A DNA stretch of 64,000 bases, from contig JANTQA010000047.1 of NCBI GenBank assembly GCA_027625915.1, positions 11,284,001 to 11,348,000 of the forward strand, given 5' to 3'. This stretch comes from Anaeramoeba flamelloides. Its lineage: Eukaryota > Metamonada > Anaeramoebidae. The notes below the pieces were generated by a model. The model did no database searches. It worked only from the letters and a program-made list of their open reading frames with translations, and had not been told where the DNA came from. Below, piece by piece: positions 34,932 to 46,038 of this stretch. Both the position numbers and the translations under genes were made by a program. Positions within the stretch are counted from its first letter, which is position 1. Every line of letters begins with the position of its first letter.

Positions 34932-37278
34932 ATGTTTAATTATAAAAAAGAGAACGATAAGCCTTCTATATTATTCCAAGGCGCATTTAATTATATATCT
35001 GGTGGTGTTGTAGGTGTTATTGGTGGAGGAATTGTTGGTCCTTTTGTTTATGAAGACCCAACAAGTGTAAAAGAAATGTTTATTAGGATGGGGTATGAAA
35101 CAACCGTTTCAAAATACATGCACCATATCTTCGAAGAGCATATGAAAGAACAAGACACACCAAGCGAGAGATGGAAAATTGGTGTAGCAGCTGGTCTGGT
35201 TGTTGGAGCAACAAATGCAGTTATCACTACTATTCGTGTATGATCATTTTTTTCTCCTTTTTTGTCCCAAATTCACAAGATCAAAACAAAGAAATCCTAA
35301 AAAAAAAATATTCTTTGCAGAAAATTTTTTTTTGTTTGACTTACTTTTTTTTTTGAATCTTTTTCGAAAAATAAGAGTGTTCTTTTTTTTTTATTTTAGG
35401 TTGGGATTAAAAATCTTTGAACTTCAAATTTTATTCTCAGAGCACAGCTTTTTGTTGATAGTATTCTTCAAATTTCTGAAAATACTATAAGTTGCAAAAT
35501 AAATTGATCAAAATTTTCATTCAACTTTCTACAAAAGATTTGAAAATCATGAAACCTTTCAAATTTTTAATTCTTAAAATCAGCTTAAATTATTAATTTC
35601 CCTTTTAGAATTTGGGTCTTTGGTTGATTTACTTTAATTATTGGGATTTTTGTTATTGAGAAAGCTGAACTGAAAATTTTGATTCTTTTTAATTTACAAT
35701 TAACAGTATGTTGTGAAATTAATCAAACAATATTTTCAATCTCTTTCAAAAAATTGTTTTACTGGTATTTGAATTGTAAGTGGGAAAAAATTTTCACTTC
35801 ATTTTCAATTTCCTTTTTTATAGAACCACAAATTGCATCTTACTTCTTTGAGAAGTCTTTTTAAAAAAAGAAAAATATGTAAAAGGAAGTGAAAATTATT
35901 TCCCTTTTATAATTCAAATACCAGTAAAGATCACATGTAAAAGTTAAACTTTTTAATACATTAAATCGGTTATACAGTACCCAAAATAACCCTTGTTTTG
36001 AAAACAGTTTGTGTTTTTGAAAAAAATATTGTACCAACCTCGATTTTTTTGGAAATTCTTCTTTAATAATGAACCAATTTTAAGAAAATTTTATATTTGA
36101 TTTTATTATCCCAAACACTGTTAGAATTATAATAAAAAAATGAGAGAAATATCAGTTATTCAAAATATTATTTAAAGGGGTTTTATTGTAAAAATAATAC
36201 CATTCGCCAATCTCAAAAAACATCCAATAATTTGTATTCTTAAATATCTGAAATAATTCTTTTTTATACACTAAGTCAATTTCATAATGTTAGAATTCAT
36301 TTTGAGTATTTTATTTAACTAAAATTAGATTTTTAAATTTATTTTTCAAATTAAAAACTTTTTTAAAAATCAAAAAGTAATTTTTGACAAATAAAAAAAA
36401 AACCCAAAAGAAACGAAATTTTCAAAGAGATACAATAAAAATGGTCTCCAAAACTCACACCCAATAATAACTATAACAACACATCACTTTAAATATTGCT
36501 TTAGTTTTGGATTATTTCCAAGATAAGATAAATTATTACCGAATGAAGAAACACTAAAAATTGAAAATTTCAGAACAACGCTTGAAGGTTAAAAAAAATT
36601 TTCCATACTTTAATGATCAGAACTCATTAAAGAGAAGAAACTCACCCAAACATTCCTTCTCTTTATAAAAACAACAAATTAATTCCAAATAGAGGAAAAA
36701 TAAACCACACATTTTTAATCGAGGTAGATTCAATCACGACAAGAATAGCACAATCCATACAAATACTTTCAAGACTTTTTTGAACTTTCAGACTGACAGT
36801 CTGGAAGATTTCAGTTTCTGATATTCTTTCATATTTTTTCAAATTTCAAATACTTGATACAAACTTTAAAAAGCCAAAAAAAGGGTAAAAAATAATAATT
36901 AACAAAAGATAACATTTTAAATTTAATTGAAATTTTTGAAAGTTATCTAAAAGAAAAATAGTTGTTTACTTTCAATAACCTGAAACTCTTTTTATGAAAA
37001 CCAAAAATTGTAAAGTTGTTTAAATTACATGTTTTTAAAAGTTTAACTTGTAAAAACTTTTAAATTGGAAGTTGTTGAATTTTGATCTTGTAATTACCTT
37101 CAAAATTTGGAACAATTTCAAAAAAACAAAAGTGTTGACAAGTAAAAAAAGTGAAACAATTTTTGTGCTATTTTGGTCATGATTATTTTTGCAAAATATC
37201 ATTTTTTTTTTTTTCAAAAACCTTGAGTTTATTTTATCATTAATTTTTGTTGAAAAAATTTCTTTTTGTGCTTTACTG

Positions 37279-37313
<35 letters not shown>

Positions 37314-40030
37314 TAAATTAGCTTAGTGGGTCATTTTCTGATTCTTTTGAAATTTTTCTTTTTTGAGATTCCCCAAATTGTTTTCTCAAACAAATAAACC
37401 ATCCAAAAAAAAAAGCCCATTGCTTTAAATATGGCCTGTGCATACTTGTTTAGCGGGCGTTTCAAATTAATAGCCAGATTTCCCATTTCAAAAAGGAATC
37501 CTACACATTAAATGATCAAAGAAACTAACAATAAACAATAAGTGAATATGGTGTTGGTTTACTAAAGTTTTGTTATTAACCGTTTGGGAAAAAAAGTGAA
37601 ATAGGGAAAAAAAGTTCAACACGGTTTTTAATTGGGAACCTTAATAGAACCTGAAAATTCAACACAAGATCAATTAATAAAAGAAACAAATTAACTTGAA
37701 AGAATAATCCATTATATTATTTTCAATCAAATCAATAAAAATAATTTAAATCTGCTTTCATTATCGAAATCGTTTGATGTGGTTTTGGAGATCACAAAAA
37801 TAGTTTAATTTTTTCAACAAATTTTTAATGATTGATCAATAAAAGAAAAACCCCAACCAAAAGATAGTATTAAAAAAACTGTAATTGTGTTTGATCCTCC
37901 ATTTTGTCTATATTTATTTATTTATTCTTTTATTAATTGATTTTACTTTTAATTTTCAGGTTCTATTGAGGTTCCCAATTAAAAACCGTGTTGAACTTTT
38001 TTTCCCCTGTTTCACTTTTTTTCCCAAATGGTAAAAAGAAATTTGAAAAATGAAAAAACTACAAAAACTTTTCAACCAATTCAATTATTAATTTAAAATT
38101 TACTTAAAATATTCAAGGAGTGTTTACCTTCAAAAATAATTTTACCTTAGGTCGACTATTGGATACTAAATTAGAAATTGTATTGGAACAAGAAGAAAAA
38201 AAAAAAAAAAAGAGGGGTTTTGTTTTGAAACATGTGTTTTATGCTCTTTGGCTACAGATTTTGTTCCTTACTGTATACTAAGAAAACAAAGTTCTTTGGA
38301 TTCAAAAACGAAAATAATGAAAAAGAAGTCAAAATGTTTTCCTATTTCTTTCTGGTATTTGAATAATAAAATAGGTAAAAATTTTCAGTTCATTTTCTTT
38401 TACAAACTAAGTTTACAAAGAAAGAAATTTCAAAGAAATAGATGGTGATGGATTGTGAACTTGATATATTTGTTGGATACCTTCTTTATGCTTTACATTT
38501 TTTGAACTAATGATTCTAAATGAAAAGGAATCTTGAAGAATTCAAAAAAAGAAAAACCAGCCAAAATTTTGACCCATTTAAGCAGTTTGAGTACCGCTTA
38601 TTAAAACTTTTATTCAGCACATTTTAAAACAGCTGTAGAATTCTTTTAATATTTATTTTGAAAAAATGAATTAAATATCAAACGTGGATCATTAATCACC
38701 TTTTTAATGGTCATTTTCGTGAGAAGGTGGCTAATTATAAATTTGTCATATCCTCTATCAAAATATTCATCAACAACACACACCATAATTTAATAGTATT
38801 GTATCTAATAAGGACAAAAGTATCTCTTTTTAAACACATTTTTTTAAAACTTTTAAAAATTTTTTAATTTAAATATGTCCGATTCGAAAAAACAAACGAA
38901 AGATCACACTTTTGCATTGTTGTTGTTGTTGTTGTTGTTGGAAATTTCAACTAAAGAGTTTAAGAAACCGAACTAAAGAGATACATCTTCAATTTCATCA
39001 AGGCATTTTAAATTCAAAAAAAAATCTGCAAAAAAATGAAATTTACGCCACACGAAAGGATATGTACACAATAATACATTTTTTGTTTCAATGAAAAATG
39101 ATTTTTTTATCATTTTTAAAACACCTTTTTATGAAATTTTCGTGGTCTTACACATTCAAATTTATTTTTTTATTTTTGTTTTAAATTTATTTGAAATCCG
39201 AAACAAGCTTTTCAAAGAAATAAATGAAATTCCGATTTTTTAAAAGATTAAAATTTCAATTTTTAAAAAGATAAAATTGACCTTTTCGTTCGAATTTATT
39301 GATTAATTTTTTCGAATTTTTTTTTTTTTTTGCTTTGAATACAATAACTCTTGTTAAAACATGGGTTAAATTAATTTTTTTTTATGCGAATGTATCCAAT
39401 TAAAAATCGGAATCTTCTCGCGAAAATGGTCAATGGGATGTTCTCATTTATTTAAAGTTATTTTTATTTTTATTATTATTAATAATTGTTACTTCTTCGT
39501 TTTTCTAAATTTTTTAAAATCCCAATCCCCAAAAGCATAATGGTCAAAAATATCAAAAGAAGAAAGAAAAAGAAGGGAAACAAAAAGAAGGGAAAAAGAA
39601 AAAATGCTCTTTAAAAAACCTTGTTGAAATGGCAAAGGAAGAAGGCATTTCTTCAATATTTGATGGTTATTTATCACAAGCAGTTGGCGATTCCTTATTT
39701 TCAGCTGGTTATGGTTTAGTTGGTTCTTATAATCATTTGTGGATGGACAAAAAATTTAAAAATGTTAAATCACCAATTATTAACCAAGTTGTTTTACCAA
39801 TGGCTAGAGGAGCACTTAATGGTCTTGAAGCAACATTATTAACAAGACCAATTGCTTGGACAGCTCGTAATTTGCTACAAAAGGGGGAAGTTGACCCACA
39901 ACGTGTTGTTGAAAAAACTTGGGAAGACTTGAAATTTTTGACAGTAGATATTGCAATTGAAGTTATGCTATTTGGTCAAGTAAAAAAATTATTAATCCCA
40001 GCACACAATCTTGCCAAAAAATTAATCTAA
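34932..40030 (+). CDS. divergent multi-pass membrane protein, mitochondrial-carrier (SLC25)-like
   Basis: Two exons are proposed: 34932-35237 and 39536-40030 (donor CGT|GTATGA, acceptor CCAAAAG|CAT, phase 0), giving 266 residues. The ATG follows an in-frame TGA. Exon 1 has a glycine-rich helix (GGVVGVIGGGIVGPFVY) and a second one (KIGVAAGLVVGATNAVITT). Exon 2 has a Lys-rich loop, then LVEMAKEEGISSIFDGYL and DSLFSAGYGLVGSY. These resemble the matrix helix and even-numbered helix of carrier repeats, where EEG, a small-residue GY/FRG and PFSAIYF are usual. The next helix, GALNGLEATLLTRPIAWTAR, resembles the odd helix with its PxDxxK/R signature, although the acidic residue is Ala. Only five hydrophobic segments are clear; carriers have six. 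If it is a carrier, it moves metabolites across the inner mitochondrial membrane, but the substrate cannot be told. It could also be two genes, since each exon has its own ATG and stop. Confidence 0.5.
35540..35710. repeat. repeat R3, third unit
   Basis: Matches 33690-33800 over CTTAAAATCAGCTTAAATTA, TTAATTTCCCTTTTAGAATT and the following AGAAAGCTGAACTGAAAATT block. Confidence 0.55.
35762..35924. mobile_element. CTGGTATTTGAAT-type MITE, best copy
   Basis: 163 bp. Left end CTGGTATTTGAATTGTAAGT, right end complement ATAATTCAAATACCAG, flanked by TA (35760-35761, 35925-35926). Nested inner inverted repeat TTTTCACTTC / GAAGTGAAAA. Four other copies lie in the window. Confidence 0.85.
36733..37182. 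mobile_element. MITE with CAAGAATAGCAC ends, copy 2
   Basis: Left CACGACAAGAATAGCACAA, right TTGTGCTATTTTGGTCATG. Body similar to the reverse complement of 10843-11268. Confidence 0.8.
37281..37309. repeat. CA microsatellite
   Basis: About 14 uninterrupted AC units beside the right end of the MITE at 36733-37182. Confidence 0.95.
37427..38273 (+). repeat. dispersed repeat R1, copy 3, split by a MITE
   Basis: Left part to 37579 (CACATTAAATGATCAAAGAA, GGTGTTGGTTTACTAAAG), right part from 38032 (TTAGGTCGACTATTGGATAC, TTGGAACAAGAAGAAAAAAA, ends CTTACTGTA). The two parts become continuous with copies 1, 2 and 4 once the MITE at 37580-38031 is discounted. Confidence 0.8.
37580..38031. mobile_element. 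PIF/Harbinger-like MITE, copy 2, nested in R1
   Basis: 452 bp. Ends CCGTTTGGGAAAAAAAGTG and CACTTTTTTTCCCAAATGG, with a TAA duplication at 37577-37579 and 38032-38034. The homologous empty site at 32280-32295 has one TAA, as expected. Interior matches 2294-2706. Confidence 0.92.
38352..38597. mobile_element. CTGGTATTTGAAT-type MITE, expanded copy
   Basis: Left CTGGTATTTGAATAATAAAA with AAAAATTTTCAGTTCATTTTC; right AGCCAAAATTTTGACCCATTT. Longer inside than the other copies. Confidence 0.6.
38916..38941. repeat. TTG microsatellite
   Basis: About eight TTG/TGT units in the putative intron of the carrier-like gene. Confidence 0.9.
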
Positions 40031-40589
40031 CTAAAAAACTCCACTTAGTATTATACTATTTCTTTAAATATGATTAAAAAATCTGTTATTCTTTCTTGAT
40101 ATTTTCTAATAATCTTTTCTCAGCAAAGATGTAGTATTTTCAATATGTCATAATATGTTGATGTTTACATAAACAGTGCGTCTGGTGCTATAGTAACAGT
40201 TTCTATCATAATTACAAAAACTTTTCTCAATAAAATCATTTTAATATTTTAATTTATTCTGAATTTTGAATATGACATTTTTTTGTGAAAATACAAGTCT
40301 AAGATCAAGCTTTATATTGGTTATATTGTCAATCATTTCTGAGAAGCGGCTGAAGTGATGCTTGTGAAGGCATAAATCTTTTGATTAAAGATAGTTTTGT
40401 TCAATTCAAAAAAATGACATCAAAAGCAATTTATTCAATATAAAAAAAACTGAAAAATACTAATTTTAAATATAAAATAAATGATCCAAAAAGATTTTTG
40501 AGTTTTTGTGATTCATAGTATTTCTTTGTCTAGTAATTCAATTGTGATATCTATTTATAGTCACAAATTTTTTTTTTAAAATAAACACC
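40031..40589. other. 3' flank of the carrier-like gene
   Basis: A/T-rich. AATAAAATC at about 40231 could be a poly(A) signal. No ORF or repeat match. Confidence 0.4.
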
Positions 40590-40951
40590 ATTTCAAAAAT
40601 TGTTACTCATCTGAAATAATAAATAGAAAAAAAAAAATTATCCAGAGTATTCAAGAACAATTAATAATTAAATCTGATTTGTAATTCACTTTTAAATCAT
40701 TCTAAATCTATAAAAACCTGATATTTTTAAAAATTAAAAAAAATAAAACCAAAAAAAAAAGTGAGTCAAAATTTTTGAAATGAATTTATAGATTTTTTTA
40801 TTGCTGAACTTTCACTGAAAAAAAGTAATAACATATGGGTTATTTATGAATAATTAAATTCATTTTAAAAGACCTTACAAAGGTCTCAATTTTCATCGTG
40901 GTTATTTGTCTTTTCGAAGATCTCTTTTTTTTTCCACATGATCTTTTGCAA
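40590..40951 (+). repeat. MITE-like repeat F10, copy 2
   Basis: Starts TTTCAAAAATTGTTACTCAT, with an internal mirror GTGAGTCAAAATTTTTGAAA near 40762-40781, and continues through CTCAATTTTCATCGTGGTTA to GATCTTTTGCAAAA, as in 24834-25202. Confidence 0.7.
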
Positions 40952-41499
40952 AACAAAAATTTGAAAAAGAAAAAAGAAAAAGAAAAATTTTTCAAAAAAA
41001 AAAAGAAAATTTAAAATAAAACTAAAAATTTGAAAAAGCGAAACAAAAATTTGAAAAAGCAAAAGTTAAAATGATTCTGATCCAAAAATTTGAAAATATT
41101 TTTTTGTTAAGAATACTGGAATAAGCACTCAAAACAACTTCCATTAACATTATAAAGTGAGTTATTATTTTTGAAATCTAGTTAAGATAAAATTATATCT
41201 TCTGGTCAAAAAGTTGCAATTTTGGAACAGCTATAATGCTAATAAAACTTTTATTTTTATAGGGTATCTAATATATTTCAAAGTTTATTTTTTTGCGAAT
41301 TTATATTCGATTAATGATTTTTTTCCTTTTTGCTTTCTCTTCCTAAAAAAAATTCATTTCTTATTATTTACAAATCAAAAATGAAAATTTGAGATTCTTT
41401 AGAACTATACTTTTGTGAATTTATTTAGTAAAAATTTCACATTAAGTATATAATACGAAAGGGGTAAAATAAGAAACTTATCACAATTCTTTACAATTG
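40952..41499. other. intergenic, nothing recognised
   Basis: A-rich sequence, then a region with no repeat match or coding character. Confidence 0.4.
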
Positions 41500-43190
41500 T
41501 CCAATAATAATTTAGTAACAAATAAGTTGAAAATTAGATTATATAAATATTGTATTAAATACCAATTGACATATGGATTAGAAATTTATAATTATGAAAC
41601 AAAATCTTTAAATTACTTAAATACTTGAATAAATTCGTGTATTGTCAAAAATATATAATGAGCATAAAGACTCAAGTTGTTATTTATAAAACAGAATTTA
41701 AATTCAAAAATATGATAATTTCTGTCAATTAATAATAAAAAATTGAAATTAAAAAGAAATTAAAATAATTTATCTCTACTAGATCTTGAAAAACTAATAA
41801 AATTTAATCAAAAAATTAAAAATAAAAGTAATTGAAATCCGGAGAATTGAAAGCTTCTTAAAAAATAATTTTATAATTATAAGTAAACAGAGTTGTGGAT
41901 TTCTACCTTAGGGAAATCTCCTTAGTTTTTTTTTTTTATTTCTTAAATGAAAAAAAAACCACTGTTAGCTTTTCCATAATTCAAAAGAATTAAGTAAAAT
42001 CTAAGATTTTTCTCTATTCTATTGAATTATGGAAAATATGGGCACTCTATGGCATTCTACGGCACTTGAAAACACTTTTCGTTAAGTTTTCCAAAATTCA
42101 AAAGCATGGGGTTAAAGTTTTCTCTCAATTCTTTTGAATTATAGAAAAGCACTGTTAAGTTTTTTTTTAGTTAATAACATTATAGGAAAATTTCGTAATT
42201 TCCAATTAATTTCTAAAATTAAGAAAAACTGCCGTTTGGTTTTCTTGGGTTTTCTGTTTATTTGGAAAACCAATATATTATACATATAAAACAGAAAACT
42301 TAAAGAAAATTACTGTTATGTTTCAAGGATTCTAAATAATAGAGTTAAATTTTTGATTTTACTGTTTTTTTTTTTGAATTCTGGAAAACTTCTATTTGGT
42401 TTTTTAAAATTTTGGAAATTAAAAGTGTTTATGGAATTTTCTTTTTATTTCTCAATTTTAAATAAAAACTGGGTTAGGTTTTCTTGAGTTTTTTGTTTAT
42501 TTAAAAAATCTTTAGATTTTCATTAGGTTTTTGTGAGTTTTCTATTTATTTGGAAAATCAATAGATTTTCGTTTGGTTTTTTTTTACTTTTTGAAATAAA
42601 CCAAAAATTTATCAAAATTTTGTGTTTATTTCAAAAAGTAAAAAAAACCTAGAAAACTTTACAAACGAAAAATAAAACTTCAAGAAAACGTAGGTACTCT
42701 ACCACACTTGACGGCACTTAATGGTACTTGGCAATATACCATAAGAATATTTAAAATAATAAAAAATTAAAAACAAATATTCGTTTAAAATTAAAATCAT
42801 TCAAGCCATCCATCAGACTCAGAAATTCCAAAATTAAGAACATTTACCAACTGCTTAAATCGATACTAATATATAACCAATAAAAAATCAAAGATTTTTT
42901 TAATATTTTGTCAAAAATATATAAATACAGAAATAATAGAAAACACTGATTACTTTTCTGGGTATTTCCGCCATGAAAATGAGAGATTAATTGTTTGAAA
43001 AAAAAATAAATTAATTAAACTTTAATGAAATAATTATAAGCCAAACTAGGTTTAAAACCCCTGTTGTTAATTAATAATCGTGAACTTATTATTTACTCTT
43101 TTAAATTTTAAAAGGAAATATATATATATATATTATTAAGGAAACTTAGAGTGTAATTTACTCTTCTTCCTCAATAAAAAAAATAGCAAA
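41500..43190 (+). mobile_element. LINE remnant split by a hairpin cluster
   Basis: 41530-41640 translates as LYKYCIKYQLTYGLEIYNY, a pattern typical of the end of LINE reverse transcriptases (LTYGxEIW). 42780-43190 matches the LINE tail at 13620-14030, including CQKYINTEIIENTDYF and the end AGAGTGTAATTTACTCTT followed by CAATAAAA. Between them, 41905-42735 is a hairpin-cluster element, which appears to have inserted later. Confidence 0.65.
41905..42735. repeat. hairpin-cluster element, locus 3 (largest)
   Basis: Successive palindromes with the same arm types as loci 1 and 2 (GTTAGCTTTTCCATAATTC..., T/A-rich arms) plus a third type around TTTTGTTTATTTGGAAAATC. Linkers CACTCTATGGCATTCTACGG and ACTCTACCACACTTGACGGC recur. 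About 830 bp with no ORF. Confidence 0.7.
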
Positions 43191-43273
43191 ATGACAGATA
43201 TTGTTTTTATAGTGTGTCTTTTTTTATAAAAACACATTATGTTTAATAATATTTTCAAACTGTCATTAATCTC

Positions 43274-43275
<2 letters not shown>

Positions 43276-43337
<62 letters not shown>
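43276..43337. repeat. AT microsatellite
   Basis: Uninterrupted AT dinucleotides over about 62 bp, able to extrude as a cruciform. Confidence 0.97.
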
Positions 43338-43339
<2 letters not shown>

Positions 43340-44329
43340 AAATTTTTATTATTTTAAAAAAAATAAATAATGTTTGTTATTTTCTTTAATTTTTTTTCAA
43401 TTAAAACAAAATTTTATCAAACACTATATTTGGTGTTTTTTTTTTTTGAAAAATTATTTTTTTCAAATATAAATGAAAACCTTAGGAGATTTACAGTATT
43501 ATTTAATAGTCTGTAACCTCGAAACTCTTTTTTTGTTTATTTATATTTATATGTATATGTATATTTTACTTTTTATTTTTATTTTTATTATTATTTTTCT
43601 TTTTATTTTTATTTTTATTTTTTTTTATGGTGGATATATTCACTTTATGTAGATAAACCATGTAAACAAACGAGTCTTTACACATACGAATGGTATTATT
43701 AAGCTGTAAGATTGTTAGTTAATAAAATCCAAGTTAAGAAAAAAAATCAATAGGTCGTTAATTAACGAATCCAACTAACGTAAAATAATACAATTTTTTT
43801 TCTATTTCAAAATTCCAAATAAAGAAAAAAAAACTATTAAGAGGGTTTCTGCTTAGCTAAAAATGGCATTCAAAAAATCACATAGGATCTCTGATTCACA
43901 ATTAGAAAAATACAAAGTTATAAATACAAAAAAAGTGTATTAATGATTACAAGGGCAAAAATTCAAAAAAAGAAATTCACCAAAATTCAATTTCAAAAAT
44001 TTCAAATTACAAAATACAAAAAAAAAAACTATGGGGTTCTTGAAGTAAAAAATGACATTAATAAAAAAAAAAAAAAAAAAAGAGTGGACCCAATTATAAA
44101 AATCCAAATTTAGAAAAACTAGGAATAATATTTTCTTATTTTAGAATTACAAATATTGAAATTTCTTCAATGTGAAAAATATTTTCTTTAAGTGCAAAAT
44201 TAATTTAATGTGATTTAATCTAATTATGTCTGTTCTCGTGCCACTATGTTTGGGAAAGTCATGATTTTTTCAAAAATTCTAATCGAAAAAAAAAACTAAT
44301 GTTATAATAAAAAAAAATGAAAAAAAAAT

Positions 44330-44495
44330 CTTCAAGATCTCAAAAATAAGCAAAGAGTTAACACTTCAAAACTTACACAGTTTTTTTCAAAATAATATTT
44401 CTAATTGAATTCTAATTGGAAATTGAGTGTTGCTCTTTGGAGCTTTTTTCTAAAAATGTCCTCTTTTTTCATTTTGAGTTTTCGAGATCGATCTT
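44330..44495. mobile_element. short MITE with GATCTCAAAAA ends, copy 2
   Basis: Left AAGATCTCAAAAATAAGC, right TTTTCGAGATCGATC. Body shares TTGGAAATTGAGTGT and TTTTTTCTAAAAATGTCCTC with 12094-12261. Confidence 0.7.
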
Positions 44496-44802
44496 TGATT
44501 AGCTCTTGATTATGAGAAATCTATCACACACCGCATGCTAGTTATTTTTTATCGGTATTAGATACTTATAAAAATAACTAAAAAAAATATTTTTTTCAGA
44601 GTATTTACACATCCCTTAATTTAACATTGAAAAAAAATTTTTAAAAAATACTTTTATCTGGTATGTTAAGAGCTATAACACAATTAGATGGAAATAATCA
44701 AAAAAAAAAATGAGGGGTGAAAAAAATGAAAGTACAACAATAAAATAAAAATAAACAATTTTAAAAAAATCTCTGATTTATTCAATCGGAAAGTAAATCA
44801 CA

Positions 44803-44831
44803 TAATAATAATAATAATAATAATAATAATA
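44803..44831. repeat. TAA microsatellite
   Basis: About ten ATA/TAA units. Confidence 0.95.
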
Positions 44832-45328
44832 TTTAAATTAAATTATGAAAAAGGGAAGAAAAAGAAGCTTATAAAGGCATCCTTAAAATTAAATCGACAT
44901 TTTTCTCTGATAAATAAAAATATAATCTGGAATTATTTTTTTTTTTTTACAAAATATATTTTAAAATTCCAAATTAGTTATTCTATCATAAAATGAAAAG
45001 ATAAATCAAATATACATAACTTTGTGTGTGTAATCTGTAATAATAAGCCGGTTTTTAATTCATCAAAGATAAATGGGAATTCGAATAAAAAAAAAATATT
45101 TTTTTCAGAAAATTATAAAATAATAATGAATAATTTGACGTTTAAAAGAATAATAAACAAATATTTGTTTTTTTTTTTTGGCTTATTTGTTTCACTGCAT
45201 TAGTTGTTATCATTACTCATTAAACATTATCATTACTCATTACTTATTAATCATTATCATTATCATTATTATTTGTATACATATTTTCAATTATAAGCAA
45301 TATTCTCAAATAATTGTCTCCTAACAAA

Positions 45329-45889
45329 TCAATTATATTGTGCGATTATTGAGATAACCTCGTGTTGAATAAAAATCGTTTCAAGAATTTTCAATACCCC
45401 AACAAGACAATTGTCAAGAAGATTTTGGTTTTGCTTTTTTTTTAAATGGTAGTCAAAACGTGGGATTTGTAGCCCGTTTTCTGGGTGGAATTGAAAAGAA
45501 GAAGGAAGATCGTCAATTAGTAGCACGGTATTCAGATCTCTATTAAGCAGCGACAAGTCTTTAACGAAGGACCCACAAAAGTATGAGCAAGATTCTCGAT
45601 AAAGACGATGAGAAATAAGATCTCCCCTGGGGTCCAATTCATCAAGAATCTTGTCTGCATAAGGCTTCAACGAGGCAGTGAAAATTACAACTTCAAACAT
45701 TTCGCTGCATCTTCTTAGAAAAGATCCGACGTTGGGCCTTTTTTTGACAAAATATTCTTCACTTTTTTCTCCTTCTGCAGTTGGCTGTAACTTGAAACTA
45801 AAGTCATAATCACACTGCCTCGTCATCGTACTTGAAATTAGTGTTTCGTCTAGATCTAAACATAAGGTGATTTTTCCTTGATCTTCCAT
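45329..45889 (-). CDS. SCP/FCP1-type (CTD small) protein phosphatase
   Basis: Single exon of 186 residues ending in TGA. CLDLDETLISS carries the DxDxT signature of the HAD-superfamily phosphatases: D12 is the aspartyl nucleophile and D14 the acid/base, as known for the family. VVIFTASLKPYADKILDELD (T71), HRLYRESC, GSFVKDLSLLNRDL (K110) and LLIDDLPSSFQFHPEN (D126, D127) follow in the family's order. SCP, Dullard and FCP1 homologues dephosphorylate phosphoserine or phosphothreonine, classically on the RNA polymerase II tail, but others act on other targets, so the substrate is open. There is no N-terminal extension, membrane anchor or BRCT domain, so it is a minimal SCP-like enzyme. The usual DNSP motif reads DDLP here. 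The ATG at 45887-45889 lies seven residues before the first catalytic strand and is the natural start. Confidence 0.9.
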   Translation of the reverse strand: MEDQGKITLCLDLDETLISSTMTRQCDYDFSFKLQPTAEGEKSEEYFVKKRPNVGSFLRRCSEMFEVVIFTASLKPYADKILDELDPRGDLISHRLYRESCSYFCGSFVKDLSLLNRDLNTVLLIDDLPSSFQFHPENGLQIPRFDYHLKKKQNQNLLDNCLVGVLKILETIFIQHEVISIIAQYN

Positions 45890-46005
45890 GCTTTGTTCAG
45901 GTAAAATCTATTTATTGTTAGGTTGGTTTTAAATTGTTCATAAAAGTTTATGGCGTTGACAAAAATACAACCAACGAGTTTGAGTTTTCAGCAAAGAAAG
46001 CATAA

Positions 46006-46038
<33 letters not shown>

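Larger units (their letters stand above)
35238..39535 (+). other. putative 4.3 kb intron with nested MITEs
   Basis: If the two carrier-like exons belong to one gene, this is its intron. It holds a TA-flanked MITE (35762-35924), a MITE shared with the PKB intron (36733-37182), a CA repeat (37281-37309), a dispersed repeat (37427-38273) carrying a PIF-type MITE (37580-38031), and another CTGG-ended MITE (38352-38597). The pattern matches the long introns of PKB and sam50, which supports the join. Confidence 0.5.
43191..45328. other. intergenic with microsatellites, no gene
   Basis: Contains a 62-bp AT run (43276-43337), TTTTTA-type repeats (43570-43625), a TAA run (44803-44831) and a short MITE (44330-44495). 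Just beyond the phosphatase stop, 45190-45275 has imperfect ATTATCATTACTC repeats. Confidence 0.6.

Noticed and set aside
35171-35490. Plus-strand frames overlapping the end of the first carrier-like exon
   Set aside because: Out-of-frame readings of the exon and adjoining T-rich DNA.
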